The position numbers were made by a program, and so were the translations under genes. From Magnaporthiopsis rhizophila (lineage: Eukaryota > Ascomycota > Sordariomycetes > Magnaporthales > Magnaporthaceae): 64,000 bases of DNA. Under the pieces are notes generated by a model, which had not been told where the DNA came from, did not search any database, and saw only the letters and a list, made by a program, of their open reading frames with translations. Below, in pieces: positions 1 through 11,469 of the stretch (position 1 is its first letter; each line of letters starts with the position of its first letter). The stretch spans positions 27,297 to 91,296 of the forward strand of contig PYSS01000140.1 in NCBI GenBank assembly GCA_003049465.1. Direction: 5' to 3'.

Positions 1-586
1 GTGGTTCTTCCTTTCGATGCGTCTCTCAGAGGCTTGCGACGTGGTCCGGGGGGAGGTGCAAAATAGAGCCTCGTCAAGATTGCTTGCTCGTTTGGTGCAA
101 AGTAGGATAGACCCTGCTAGGGTACAGATGCCTAGGTGATTTTGGTAACCGACTGGACAAAGGTGTTTTGTTCAGGGAAGTGATGTGCCGTGGTAGGTGG
201 TTACCGCAACGGCAGCGGCGTGTCTGAGTCTCTTGTGAGCGCGGGGTCACGGGAGGTGGGAGATATCGCAGGATGACAAAGCACGAAATGCGAGTTTGAA
301 GTTTGACATCCCGCGAATGTGAGGAGCCCGACGAGGAGCAAGACTGACCAACATATCTAATCTAGCGCACCGATGGGTTTGGATTCCGTGAATTGCCTGC
401 TGTATGCAAACAACCCTTCATATATGCTTCCTGGGGTTCATGTTAGACGTTAGGCATGTATCTTACATCGGGAATAGTTACATCTATGTTGCTTCCGAAG
501 CACATCGGCTCGCGCACGACTATACACCCTCCTTGGCAGATAATGTTTTTCTGTGGATGCGAAACACACATGGCCGATCTATTCAA
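1..586. other. Left-edge intergenic region
   Basis: Only short overlapping reading frames occur here, and none has recognisable protein character or splice partners. It lies downstream of the minus-strand gene ending at 587 and probably holds that gene's 3' UTR. I see no repeat, tRNA or other element. Confidence 0.5.
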
Positions 587-2274
587 TCATATCCACCGAC
601 TCGTCCCCTGCCACACATGTGCATTTGGAACGTCAACCTTGGTCAGCGTAGTGTGCGGTCTTGACCCTCTGGCAGCCTCAGAGCCAGCCCCCGATTCGAG
701 GCTGAGGAAAATCCCATTGCTCGAAAGGGCGCCAAAGTGGCCGGCGGCCAACCAGGCAGATGACGGTGTGGGTTCTGCCTTCTCGTCTCCCTCGATCTGG
801 GCTGGTGTAGTTCCAAGCACCAGTGACGGTAACCTTCCACCGGCTTGATTCGTCGAGCCCGTCGACAGCAGCGGCATGGGCTCAACAAGGAACTGAACAT
901 ATGACCCAGGAGTGGCCAGACCGTCGGCTGTGGCCTCGCCCCCAAAGGATGCGATGAAGCTTTCCAGGTCCTGTGCCCCAGACGAGGAATATCTCGTCTC
1001 CGGATCAAGAGACAGAAGGCCTCGCTTGGCGCCCCAACCGCCCCCGCCGCTCACTGCACACCGAAGTTAGCGTGGAGCGCCCACAACAAGACTATCGCAT
1101 GCGCAATGAGTCGTCGGATACACTTACGGACTCTATGCAGTCGGCCTCCGTCGGCAAGCACCTTGGAAAAGTTCCTCGCAAACTCATCGGCCGCCTCATG
1201 CTCAGACTTGAAGGAGACCATACACCCAAAGAACTTGACCAGAAAGTCGAGGCAAGCCGAGTTTGGAGGCACAACCAGGGCCCAGGTCCGGTTGGAGACG
1301 GGGATACCGGGCAGGCGCCGTGAGCGTTTGGCGATGATGTCGTGCATCGAGGTCTCTAGCTCCTCCGACGCCGGCCGCGGGTTCTCCTTACCGTCCATGC
1401 TCCCGTGCGCCTCGACTTCGCGCACGATGTTGCCCAACCCGGCGATGATCTTCCTCGGCGGGGTGAGCGGGAAAAGCGGGGTCGAGACGTCGGCATGTGA
1501 CTGTATGCTTTGCTCGGTTGCGGCCGCTATCCTCTGCGTCTCCTTCTCGAAAGCGTCGACGAGGGTCAGCGCGTCCGTGGAGGAGGCTCCGGCGCTGCCG
1601 GCTCGCCATCGGCTGGCCAGCAGTGTAAAGGGCCTCGCGTTCTCAAAGACGGTGTTGGCTAGGGGCAACGTGACGTCAACGGGACGAAAATCCCCGAGAA
1701 ATGGGCTGAGGCGCACCGAGAGGGCCGGACGGGCTTCCTCGTTGAGCTGGCGCAGCGACGCCGTTGGGGCTTCGCGATCCCAGAGCCCCGGCAGGATGGT
1801 GGCAGCATCGCCCTGCAGGATGGAGAGGCCGCTGGAGGGCGGTCCTCTGGGAGACCGTGGACACAGGCCATCTACCGCGGCGGTTAAAACGCTCAGCTCC
1901 TGGTCTGAGCCGCCGGCATTGGGGTGGAGCTGTTGAAGGAGCGCCGACATGAAGTCTGTATCGTCGAGCCATCTCGACAGGTCCTTGGAAACGAGTATGG
2001 CAGAGGCGTTGGGACTTGGAGATCCGGGAGGAGCCTTATCCCTCAACGCCACGCGGTCGAGAACGCTTTGCTATACCAGCGTGTTAGTAGGGATGTTCCT
2101 GAGGTAATCGTCGTGGAGCACCCCTACCTTGGAAACCGCCTGATTAGTCAGGATCGAGAAGCGGTCTCGGGCCCTGTTCATGCTCAATTTTGATGTCCAT
2201 CGTCGTCTGAACGCCCGACAAGAAGGGCGTCTGCCAGCCCAGACAGCGGGTGCGTGTGCGGCAGAGAATAGCAT
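587..2274 (-). CDS. Conserved fungal protein of unknown function with mitochondrial-type N terminus (possibly FIST-like)
   Basis: Three exons are proposed: 2274-2128, 2070-1128 and 1053-587, giving 518 aa. The introns are 57 and 74 bp. The second has a GTAAGT donor, a GCTAAC branch site and a TGCAG acceptor. The first exon encodes a basic, Arg/Ser/Ala-rich leader without acidic residues for about 30 residues (MLFSAAHAPAVWAG, then several Arg), typical of a mitochondrial presequence. The body contains GLSILQGDAATILPGLW and a C-terminal glycine-rich GGGGWGAKRGLLSLDPE segment that is formed only after splicing. I associate this pattern with fungal FIST-domain-like proteins, but that assignment is from memory and weak. 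No catalytic motif is visible. The gene shares a 554-bp divergent intergenic region with valyl-tRNA synthetase. Confidence 0.7.
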
Positions 2275-2828
2275 CTTGTGGAGTCATAGGATGTTGGTGT
2301 CGAGGTTTAAAAGCGATTGGTGAGCCAGTCGGAGGCCACGGAGTTCATGATGGCACTTGCCAGCGAAGCATCTCAATTAATTAAATCCGGAATTACTGAT
2401 CTGCAGGCCAGTACCAGCGATGGTATAATTTTAAACGGAACCGTTAGGTGTATTGATTATGAAATCATTTTATTAATTGTACAGCATGAGGTTCTTTTCT
2501 TGCTCTTCGATCAATCTCGTGAGAGACTCAAGGCAACATGAGTTGATGCAACCACTCCTGATCCCTGTTGTTAACCTGCCAGGGTTCAAGCGCCAGATCA
2601 AGCCTCCCCCGCTATTGTGGCGGGAGCTCAGTGGTGGCTTTGCCGCCAATTTACCCAATTGGGCGCCGTAAAGCACCTGTTTAAGCTGCGACTGTCGAGC
2701 TCTTCTGCTCTGTGACTGATGACTCTTTGTGCAGGTCCAGAATCCCAACGCCCGCCCCTAATGAACGAGGAGGAGTCACACGGCTGCAACAGCGTGTGCC
2801 GGCAGAAATATCTGCCCTTCTTCCCCGC
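2275..2828. promoter_or_regulatory. Divergent intergenic/promoter region
   Basis: This 554-bp region lies between two divergently transcribed genes and must contain both promoters and 5' UTRs. An AT-rich core at about 2370-2480 contrasts with GC-rich flanks. No specific binding site could be assigned by eye. Confidence 0.5.
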
Positions 2829-5800
2829 ATGAATAGCGTGTGCCGCCTGTCCACCACAACCACCGCCACCACGTCCCGTCTCCTTTTCCGCGCGCTCTTG
2901 GTGCGCCAGCCACCAAAAGTTTGCCCTAGACCATTCTCGCTGCGACGAGCCACCATGGCCACCGATAGCGCCCGCGGGAATCCCAGTGAGTCCTCTTTGC
3001 GCCCAGTTCTTGCGGCGCCCTGGGAGCTCCGAGACGCGCTCCATTGGCTGACCAGCGTCCTGCTCCTTCTCCAGTCGCCTCCGAGAAGGGCCCGGCCACT
3101 GGCACGCCTCCTCCTGTGGGCGCCGAGGCCAAGACCGCCGTCGAGAACACGCCTGCGACTGGAACCCAAGGCACCCATGCCACCGGCCAGGACGCCGGCG
3201 CCGCCCCGGGGCCCCCGGCCAAGGTGAAGACGGCCAAGGAGTGTAAGTCGGCAGCCGCCTCTTCCCTTTGGTAGAGTAGGCCCCCAATTGACAAGGTGTG
3301 GTAGTGGAGAAGGAGAGGAAAAAAGCCGAGAAGCAGGCGAAGTTCGACCAGAAGAAGGCCGCCGCGGCAAAGGCCACGCCCGCCGCCGGCGCAGCGGACA
3401 AGGCCAAGGAGAAGAAGGCAAAGGCAAAGGCGGAGGAGCCCGCCCTCCCCCCTTACGAGAACGACACCCCGGCCGGCGAGAAGAAGCGGATCCGCCCCTT
3501 CAGCGACCCTTACTACACAGCCTATAACCCTGTCGCCGTCGAGGCAGCCTGGTACGAGTGGTGGGAGAAGGAGGGTTTCTTCAAGCCCGAGTTCACCAAG
3601 GAGGGCAAGGTCAAGGAGGAGGGCTCCTTTGTCATTGTCCACCCGCCACCAAATGGTACGTATTCGCGCGGTGTTTCCCGGCTCACGCTCACCAGCTCGC
3701 TCTTCTAAGTATCCCTGCTCTTCCATGAGCTTGAGCTGACTTCGCACCTCGTGCGCGCCCTTTCAGTCACTGGTGCACTGCACATGGGCCACGCTCTCGG
3801 CGACAGCTTGCAGGACCTGATGATCCGGTGGAATAGGATGCGGGGCAAGACCACGCTCTGGCTTCCCGGCTGCGACCACGCTGGAATCGCCACGCAAACC
3901 GTCGTGGAGAACATGCTGTGGAGGAGGGAGCAGAAGACGCGCCACGACCTGGGTCGCGCCAAGTTCATCGAGAAGGTCTGGGACTGGAAGGATGATTACC
4001 ACCAGCGCATCAACAATGCCCTCCGCAAGATGGGTGGCAGCTTTGACTGGTCCAGGGAGGCCTTCACCATGGATGCAAACCTGACGGCCGCTGTGAGCGA
4101 GACCTTCGTCAAGTTGCACGAGGAGGGCATCATCTACCGTGCCAACAGGCTGGTCAACTGGTGCACCAAGCTCAACACGGCTTTGTCCAACCTTGAGGTC
4201 GACAACAAGGAGATCTCGGGCAGGACATTGCTCGACGTACCTGGCTATGCTAAGAAGGTCGAGTTTGGTGTCATTGTGTACTTCAAGTACCCTCTCGAAG
4301 GCTCTGATGAACACATTACCGTTGCCACTACGCGTATAGAGACTATGCTCGGAGACACCGGTAAGCCCGTCTCCGTTTCCAAGAGACAGCTCGCGGTCCC
4401 CTTTTGCAGTGCTCCGCAGGATACTGACTGCTACAGGAATTGCCGTGCATCCCGACGATGCGCGTTACAAGCATCTTGTTGGCAAGAATGCCGTGCACCC
4501 CTTCATCCCAGGTCGCAAGCTCCCCATTGTGGCCGATCCTTCGGTCGAGATGGAGTTTGGTACTGGCGCTGTCAAGTTAACACCGGCTCACGACCCCAAT
4601 GATTTCGCCATGGGTCAGACTCACAAGCTCCAGTTCATCAACATCCTGACCGACGACGGCTTGATGAATGAAAACACAGGCCCCTACCAGGGCCAGAAGC
4701 GGTTCGATGTGCGGTACACCATCCAGGACGACCTCAAGAAGGCGGGCCTCTACGTGGACAAGAAGGACAACCCCATGGCGCTGCCCATGTGCCAGCGAAG
4801 CAAGGACATCATCGAGCCCCTGCTGAAGCCGCAATGGTGGGTTCGCATGAAGGAGATGGCGGCCAACGCCGTTGAGGCCGTCAAGGACGGTCGCATCAAG
4901 ATCAAGCCGCAGTCGTCCGAGAAGAGCTTCTACCACTGGATGGCCACCATCAACGACTGGTGCATTTCCCGCCAGCTCTGGTGGGGTCACCAGTGCCCGG
5001 TCTACTTCGCCGAGGTCGAGGGCGCTGAGGACGGTGGCGACCGGTCCGACAACAACCTGTGGTTTGCCGGCCGCACCGAAGAGGAGGCCGAGGAGAAGGC
5101 GAAGAAGGCACTGGCCGGCAAGAAGTTCAAGCTTGTCCGTGACGAAGACGTGCTCGACACGTGGTTCAGCTCCGGGCTCTGGCCCTTCTCCACGTTGGGG
5201 TGGCCCAACAGCTCGGCTGAGGACCTGCAAAGGCTGTACCCGACCAGCGTCCTCGAGACGGGTTGGGATATTCTGTTCTTCTGGATTGCCCGCATGGTCA
5301 TGCTCGGCATCAAGGTGACAGGCCAGGTCCCCTTCAACGAGGTTTACTGCCACTCCCTCGTCAGGGATAGTGAGGGCCGGAAGATGTCCAAGTCTCTGGG
5401 CAATGTCATCGACCCCCTCGACGTCATCAGCGGCATCAAGCTCGATGACCTGCACGCCAAGCTCCTTACCGGGAACCTCAACCCGACCGAGGTGGAGAAG
5501 GCCACCAAGTACCAGAAGCAGGCCTTCCCTGCCGGCATCCCCGAGTGCGGCGCCGACGCGCTGAGGTTCTGCATGATCAACTACACGACGGGAGGTGGCG
5601 ACATCAACTTTGACATCAAGGTCATGCACGCCTTCCGCCGTTTCTCCAACAAGATCTGGCAGGCGTCCAAGTACGTGCTCGGCAAGCTTGAGAACTACCC
5701 GGACTTTGTACCGCGCGAGACGAGGAAACTTGGGGGCAAGGAGTCGCTGGCCGAGCTGTGGATCCTGCACAAGATGAACCAGGCGACCAAGGGCATCAAT

Positions 5801-6698
5801 GAGGCACTTGCCGACCGCGAGTTCATGAAGTCGAGCCAGCTCGTATACGCCTATTGGTACGGCCAGCTGTGCGACGTCTTCATCGAGAACTCCAAGACGC
5901 TGCTGCAGGACGGGTCTGCCGAAGAGCAAGAGTCGGCCATGCAGACCCTGTACAGCGCCCTCGAGGCGGCCCTGCTGCTGATCCACCCCTTCATGCCGTT
6001 CGTGACGGAGGAGCTCTGGCAGCGTCTACCCCGTCGCAAGGGAGACCCCACAAAGTCCATCGTCATCGCCAGCTACCCGCAGCACGACGAGGCGCTCGAG
6101 AACCCGTCGGCCGAGACGGCTTACGAGCTGGTCCTTGACTGCTCCAAGGGCATTCGGTCCCTGATGGCCGAGTATGCACTGAAGGACGAAGCCCAAGGTA
6201 CGTAACATGACCGAACCAGGTTACCCACTTGGAACTTGTGTGGCACGCGCCGGTGGACTGACATATCATGACCCGATTTTGTCCTCAACAGTGTACATCC
6301 AAGTGTACGACGAGACGTCGCTCAAGACGGCGCAGGCGGAGCTGCAGTCCATCAAGTCGCTCTCGGGCAAGGGCGTGACGTCGGTCGAAGTGATCAAGGG
6401 CGAGGCCGGCCGGCCAGCTGGTTGCGTCGTCTTCCCCGTGTCGGCCGCTGCCGCCGTCTTCTTGCACGTCAAGGGCCGTGTCGACATCGACGCCGAGATC
6501 GCCAAGGCGACCAAGAAGCTGGAGAAGACCGGGGGCCAGATTGAGCGCCAGCGCAAGCTCATCAATGACCCCAAGTATATTGAGAAGGTGAGCTCGGAGC
6601 TGCAAGAGGCGGATCGCAAGAAGCTGGTCGATCTCGAGAGCGAGGCGGATGGCTTCAAGGCCACCATCAAGCAGTTTGAGGACCTGAAGCTGGAGTGA
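2829..6698 (+). CDS. VAS1: Valyl-tRNA synthetase (predicted mitochondrial and cytosolic forms)
   Basis: This class I aminoacyl-tRNA synthetase charges tRNA-Val with valine. Six exons (2829-2985, 3075-3242, 3305-3655, 3767-4360, 4437-6197, 6292-6698) give 1145 aa. The HIGH signature is HMGH (residues 231-234, NVTGALHMGH) and is completed only by joining exons 3 and 4. KMSKS is at 739-743. The editing/catalytic core, the DTWFSSGLWPFSTLGWP block, the anticodon-binding domain and a C-terminal coiled coil (exon 6, from about residue 1060) are all present. A Lys/Ala/Glu-rich segment precedes the core. Two in-frame ATGs occur in exon 1. The first (2829) precedes a Ser/Thr/Arg-rich acid-free leader like a mitochondrial presequence, and the second (2955) lies in a strong ccaccATGgcc context. 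Yeast VAS1 makes both isoforms from one gene in this way. Confidence 0.96.
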
Positions 6699-7123
6699 GG
6701 CCATCTTAAAACATGTAGTCGGGTAGTCCTAGACTAGAGATTAGGGTTCAGTTCGGGTATAATCAAAGAGGAAGAAAAAAGTAAAACAGGTACAATTCGT
6801 CCGTGTATTCCGCTTCCAAATGTCCAAAACGGAAGCCACGCGGAGGGGCCTGTCATCCAAACTAAAGCTAACGAAATAAGATGGACAAAATAACAAGCCA
6901 AAGTGAATAAATAATAATATGTGGTCTACCGACAACACCGACGCTGGTAGATTTGAGTAAGAAACTCGAGAATTTCGGCTGGAAAAATGACTTGGAGATA
7001 GAAAACCCAACAAAGTCTATGATGTAAGGAGACAGCATAATGTCCATGGTTCCCGGTATACATGTTATGAGCATGAGCTCGTAGTATAGCAAAAATGAAA
7101 CATATATAAAAATAGGACACAAA
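6699..7123. other. Convergent 3' intergenic region
   Basis: This AT-rich 425-bp stretch lies between the stop codons of convergent genes. It includes an AATAAATAATAATA run near 6906 that could serve in 3'-end formation. No coding potential is evident. Confidence 0.5.
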
Positions 7124-10100
7124 TCACATGACGACACATTTCTTGTCCTTGCTGGCCCTGCTGGCCCTGCTGCCAGGACGAGCCTGGTAATCGGCAGTGG
7201 CAGCATTGGCCGTGGAATGATGACCAAAGATACCCGAAGGCACGGACTCCGGGGCAGTAATCTCGGTCCATGCCGTCGTGCTAGCCGTCTCGTCGTTGTT
7301 GTTGTCGCCGTTGTTCTTGTCCCTTCCGCGACGCGTGAGCCGCTTGCTCTTTGAGCGCCGCCACCCGCGACGCTTCGCATCCGCCATGTTCTTGGCGGCG
7401 CTGCGCTCGGCCCGGCTCTGCTTGCGGTTGAGGCTGTGAGTGCGGCTGCCGTCGTTGCTCGGTGGCGGTGGAGGGGCCAGACCGCCCGGCGGACCCAAGG
7501 TGAGGCCAAGACCGAGGTTTCCTTGGGTTCCGGCGGCCGCGTAGCCGCTCGACGACGCCGAGCTGTAGATGCCCTCGAGACGCTCAACTGTCGGCCGATT
7601 GGGGCCTGACGACCCCGCGACCGGACGTGGATGACGCGGCACAGGCGCAACGATCGGCGTCTCGGCCCGATCTGCACCAGGCTGGCCGGGTGGATCGAAT
7701 GCACCCGATATGCCACCGGGAGTGCTGATGATCAGTGGCATATCAGGTTCTGCTGTCGATCTTGCCATGCTCGGTGGTCTCTGAGGTCGCGGCTGATGCA
7801 GCGCAGGGCTCTGGGTATCGCTCGGGTTCTGCTGCAGCGGGCGTTGGATGGCCACATGGGAAGGCCCTTGCTGTTGTGCATGGTTGGACAGTTGCTGTTG
7901 CGGCATGTGCATCTCGGCATGTTGCGGTTGCGGTTGCTGCCGCTGCTGTTGACAGTATTGGTGCTGTTGCTGGTACTGCTGCTGTTGAGACTGTGGTCTA
8001 GTATATTGGGGTTGATGTTCATACTGCGGCTGCTGTAGAAGTTGCTCGGATAGTGGCCGATGATATTGCGGCTGCTGCGGCTGTGATGTCTGCGGTTGCT
8101 GCTGTGGTCGTTGTTGTGCAGAGACTCGTCTATTCGGATCTCGGCTGCCGACGGGTACCCGTGGAACCTGGAAACGCTGTATGGGAGCCGAATGTGGCTG
8201 CTCGGTGTCCGCATTAGTGCTGGGCGGCTCGTTAGGGACCAGGACAGGAGGTGAGGCCCCAGCAATGGCCTGGCTCACACTGAACTGGATCGCCGGGGCC
8301 GACTGAGGGTGAATGTGACTGACACCAGCCGCCGCTACCGGTGGTGGCCCGTCGTGGCTGGCCTGCTTGGGCCATGTTTGTGAGGCTGTCAGCATCCTGA
8401 TGCCACCCGAAGGCGGCTTGACCGCTGTCTGAGGAGTGTTCCAGATAGTGGCTGGGGAAAAGGTGGCGCTGGGAATGTGAAGATCCAGCACAGGCGGGCC
8501 CCCTTGCCTTTGGGCCGGGGTGCTTGCAACAGTGGACGGGGTGAAGACCGGGGCGGGCGTGATAGGGGTGTCCTGTCCAAGGTTTGACACAACGGGAGAC
8601 GGTGTGGGCACGGGAGCAGAGGGCTGCGAGGACGACATGGGAGAGCTGTTCAAGTCGGCACTGGGGCGCGTCGCATAGCTGCTCTCACTCGATGGGCGCA
8701 GCAGGTTTGACTGCCGGGGCGGCGGCGGCGTTCCAGGAGGTGAGACGTCATAGATGTCGTCGTCGTCGTTGAGGCCTAACGGACTGGGAACAGGACGCGG
8801 GGCGTTACCGGTGTGTGGCCGGCTGGCTGTCGAGCCGCTGCCGTCTCGTTGGTGGCCGCTGGTGGTTGCATGGAAGGTGTTGTACGAGGAGAGCGTTGGC
8901 GGCATCGGCTGGCGGCCCGGTGGCGCAAACATTTGCTGGGGGTTGTGCACCGTCTGGGACCTGGCGACCTGGGGTGGGCCAGGCGCAAGCAGCTGCGGGC
9001 GAGCATGTAGCGGCTGGTGTTGCTGAATCTGGGCGACCTGGACTGTCTCGTTTGGCACAGGCGGCAGGGGCGGGACCGGAGGAGGAGCATCGACGCTGAT
9101 GGGCGCAACGTTGTGGCGCATGAAGGACGGGAGATCTTCGGGATCTTCTTTTTGATAAGGCGGCGGCGGTGGAACCCAGTTGTCCGCGTCGCTTTCATGC
9201 GGATGCTCTGCTCGGCCGTCTGCCCGCCGATACTGGACCTGGCCGGCGGCGGCTGCAGGGGGATGCAGGCGCCGGTTGACGGCAGCGGCGGTGGCGGCTC
9301 GGCGAAGAGTCGTGCCTGACCGCGGGCTGGCATGTGAATAAGGCGCGTCGAGAGCCTCCTGCTCCTCCAGAACCGACTCCGTATCTCCCTCGTCCGGAGC
9401 GGAACCGGCATCGGCCCCGGAGGGCGGCCGTGAAGCGGACACAGACGCCAGAACTCCCATGCGTCGGGGCACAAGCGGATCGTCAGCGTCGCTAGCCCCA
9501 GAGGGCATCGGCATGGGCGGAAGGGGAACGGGCGGCAGGCGAGCGGCGGTCGTGGCAGCACGCATGACAGAGCTTTGGTTTCCCCTCTTTTGCGCGACGG
9601 TCCTTCGCCTCACGATGGCCACTTCGACCTCCATGTCACGCGTCTCCTCTTCCAGCACCTCTGGCTCCTTTGTTCCCACTTCGATGGTGATTTCTGTCAC
9701 GTGTCCATCCTCGGTCCCGTAGTTGAAGTCGACTAGAGTGAGCCTTCCTCCGTCAACAAAGTCCATGCCGTCCTCCTCCGTCACCAGCTTTGGCGGCATC
9801 ACGCCGGCGGCGGCCACTATCAGTCGCTCCTTCAAAGACGACTCGCCGAAGCCAGCAACCCACTTCACCATGCTTGCACCTTTGAGCTCGGCGACCTTGT
9901 AGCCGCCGACGAACGAGTTCCGCAACTTGTCGCAGAGTAGCTGCCACTGGGGGACTCTAGTTGAGTCGCTCTGCTCCTGCACCCGGGAGACGGGTCGCAT
10001 GGACGGTCCGCTGCTTCGTCGATTGAGCCCGCCTGCTGATGGTGGCGTGCCTTCGGCACCCCCAGAGGGTGGATCTGGAACGGCATCCAAGTCTTCGGGA

Positions 10101-11469
10101 ACGCCGTATATCCAGATCTCATTGCCCTGGAAGCCAGCCGCGACGATGTCGCCGTGATACGATGCCGCCGGCAGGGTGCACGGGAGTAGTCTCCCCTGAG
10201 TGGCCTGGGTCGGGACGGGGCCGGTGAAGTAGGTGGTCCCGTTTCGGAGGTCGTCGATTCGGACAGCCCTGAAAGTCTCGAAGCTCCGGTCATACGTAAA
10301 AGTCCAACTGGCTTCCTCACAGCTCGAGTCCTGCAGCAAGACGGCATGACTACAGTCGCGGCTGGTATTGGGGAACAGAATCGAGGTGGTCCAGAGCGCG
10401 CTGATGCTGTCGCCCTCCATGTGGCTGCCAGGGTCGTAGTACGGCGCGGTCAGGATGACGGTATTCGGCTGGGCAGTGTGGACGGTGGTGCCCAGGATCT
10501 GAGTGCCGTCAAAGGAGAAGGCCAACGCGTCAACGGCATCGCATTTTACCGACCGCCTCTCGGTCGGCATAGCGTCCGGATGCAGCGACGTGACCTCGAT
10601 CCCTCCTTCGTAGGCGGCGGCCAGGACGGAGCCGCAAGGCGACAGGGCAATAGCGCGGGGGCTGTTATCGAGAATGATGGACTGGGTGCGCTTCGGGGGT
10701 GAGACCTTGAGATCGTATAGATCGACTTGCATCTCGGTCAGGAGCACGGCGAGCAGAGAGCCGTCGTCCATGATACAGGTGGCGGCGGGACGGCGTAGTA
10801 TCTTCAACTCGCGCTTGACCGTGATTTCAGGGGCTCGGGCGTCGATGACATAGATACGGGAGGAGTTGTAGGCCAGCAGGTGGTGGCCCTTGGGTGAGGG
10901 ATGGAACTGCACGCCATCGCCGCCGGGGCACGACGACGAGCTGATCGAGTTGGACACCAGCTTGATATGCGTCAGGCTCGTGCGGAGATAGGCGTCAAAG
11001 AGGTTTCGCTTGACCTCGCGGGAGAAGAGCCGCCGCAGCTCCGCCAGCCGGTCCTCGCCGGCAGCGACGGGGCGGCCTGAGTGGCTCGCCGAGTACGAAG
11101 GACATTGGGCGAGCTGGTGCGCGTAGAGGTCGGCCTGCTGCGACACGCTTCGCCATTTCGAGTTGAGCAGCACCAGCGATGCGAACGAATTCGGATCGGT
11201 AAGTCGGAGGATCCTGAGGCGAGAGCGCGGCGGTGGCTCTGGCGTCAGTCAAGGATGGATCTGGAGCAAGCTCATTCGGCCGGCGCCAAGGATGGACGGG
11301 CAGGAGCAGGAGAGCAGACTCACTGTTCTATAATCTCGTCAGGAAGACGCTCAAAGGCAGCGGGGCAGGAGGTCACAGGTTGTTTCTCGATCGAAGACCG
11401 CCTGGGCTCGGTCCCGTCAACCTCGTGCTGTTGTTGCAGCGGCAGTTGCTGCTCAGGGTCCGGTTCCAT
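7124..11469 (-). CDS. Large F-box / WD40-like protein with Gln-rich region and C-terminal CAAX box
   Basis: Two exons (11469-11324 and 11213-7124) joined by a 110-bp intron (GTGAGT...CTCAG) give 1411 aa. The junction rebuilds an F-box-like helix, LPDEIIEQILRLTDPNSF, at residues 42-59, followed by LNSKWRSVSQQADLYAHQL. This would bind Skp1 in an SCF ubiquitin ligase. Residues of about 120-460 resemble WD/beta-propeller blades (repeated hydrophobic 'LAxxxxxGxIxVxxL' strands and repeated Ser/Asp turns). The rest is long, disordered and Pro/Ser-rich, with a poly-Gln/His tract encoded at about 7885-8115. The protein ends KDKKCVVM, a basic-flanked CAAX motif with Met in the last position, which favours farnesylation. 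No substrate can be named. I do not know a characterised orthologue. The F-box call depends on the short first exon. Confidence 0.82.
7885..8115 (-). repeat. CAG/CAA-type triplet tract encoding Gln-rich segment
   Basis: Dense TTG/CTG/TGC triplets on the plus strand encode alternating Gln, Pro, Tyr and His in the F-box protein. The tract is imperfect, with mixed CAG and CAA codons, so it looks like a selected low-complexity domain rather than a pure unstable microsatellite. Confidence 0.75.

Noticed and set aside
1106..1936. 276-codon plus-strand frame antisense to the first gene
   Set aside because: The minus strand has consistent exon structure and a coherent protein; this frame has none.
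4577..5986. 469-codon open frame antisense to ValRS exon 5
   Set aside because: It is Leu/Val/Gly-rich shadow sequence opposite GC-rich conserved ValRS coding DNA; no domain character.
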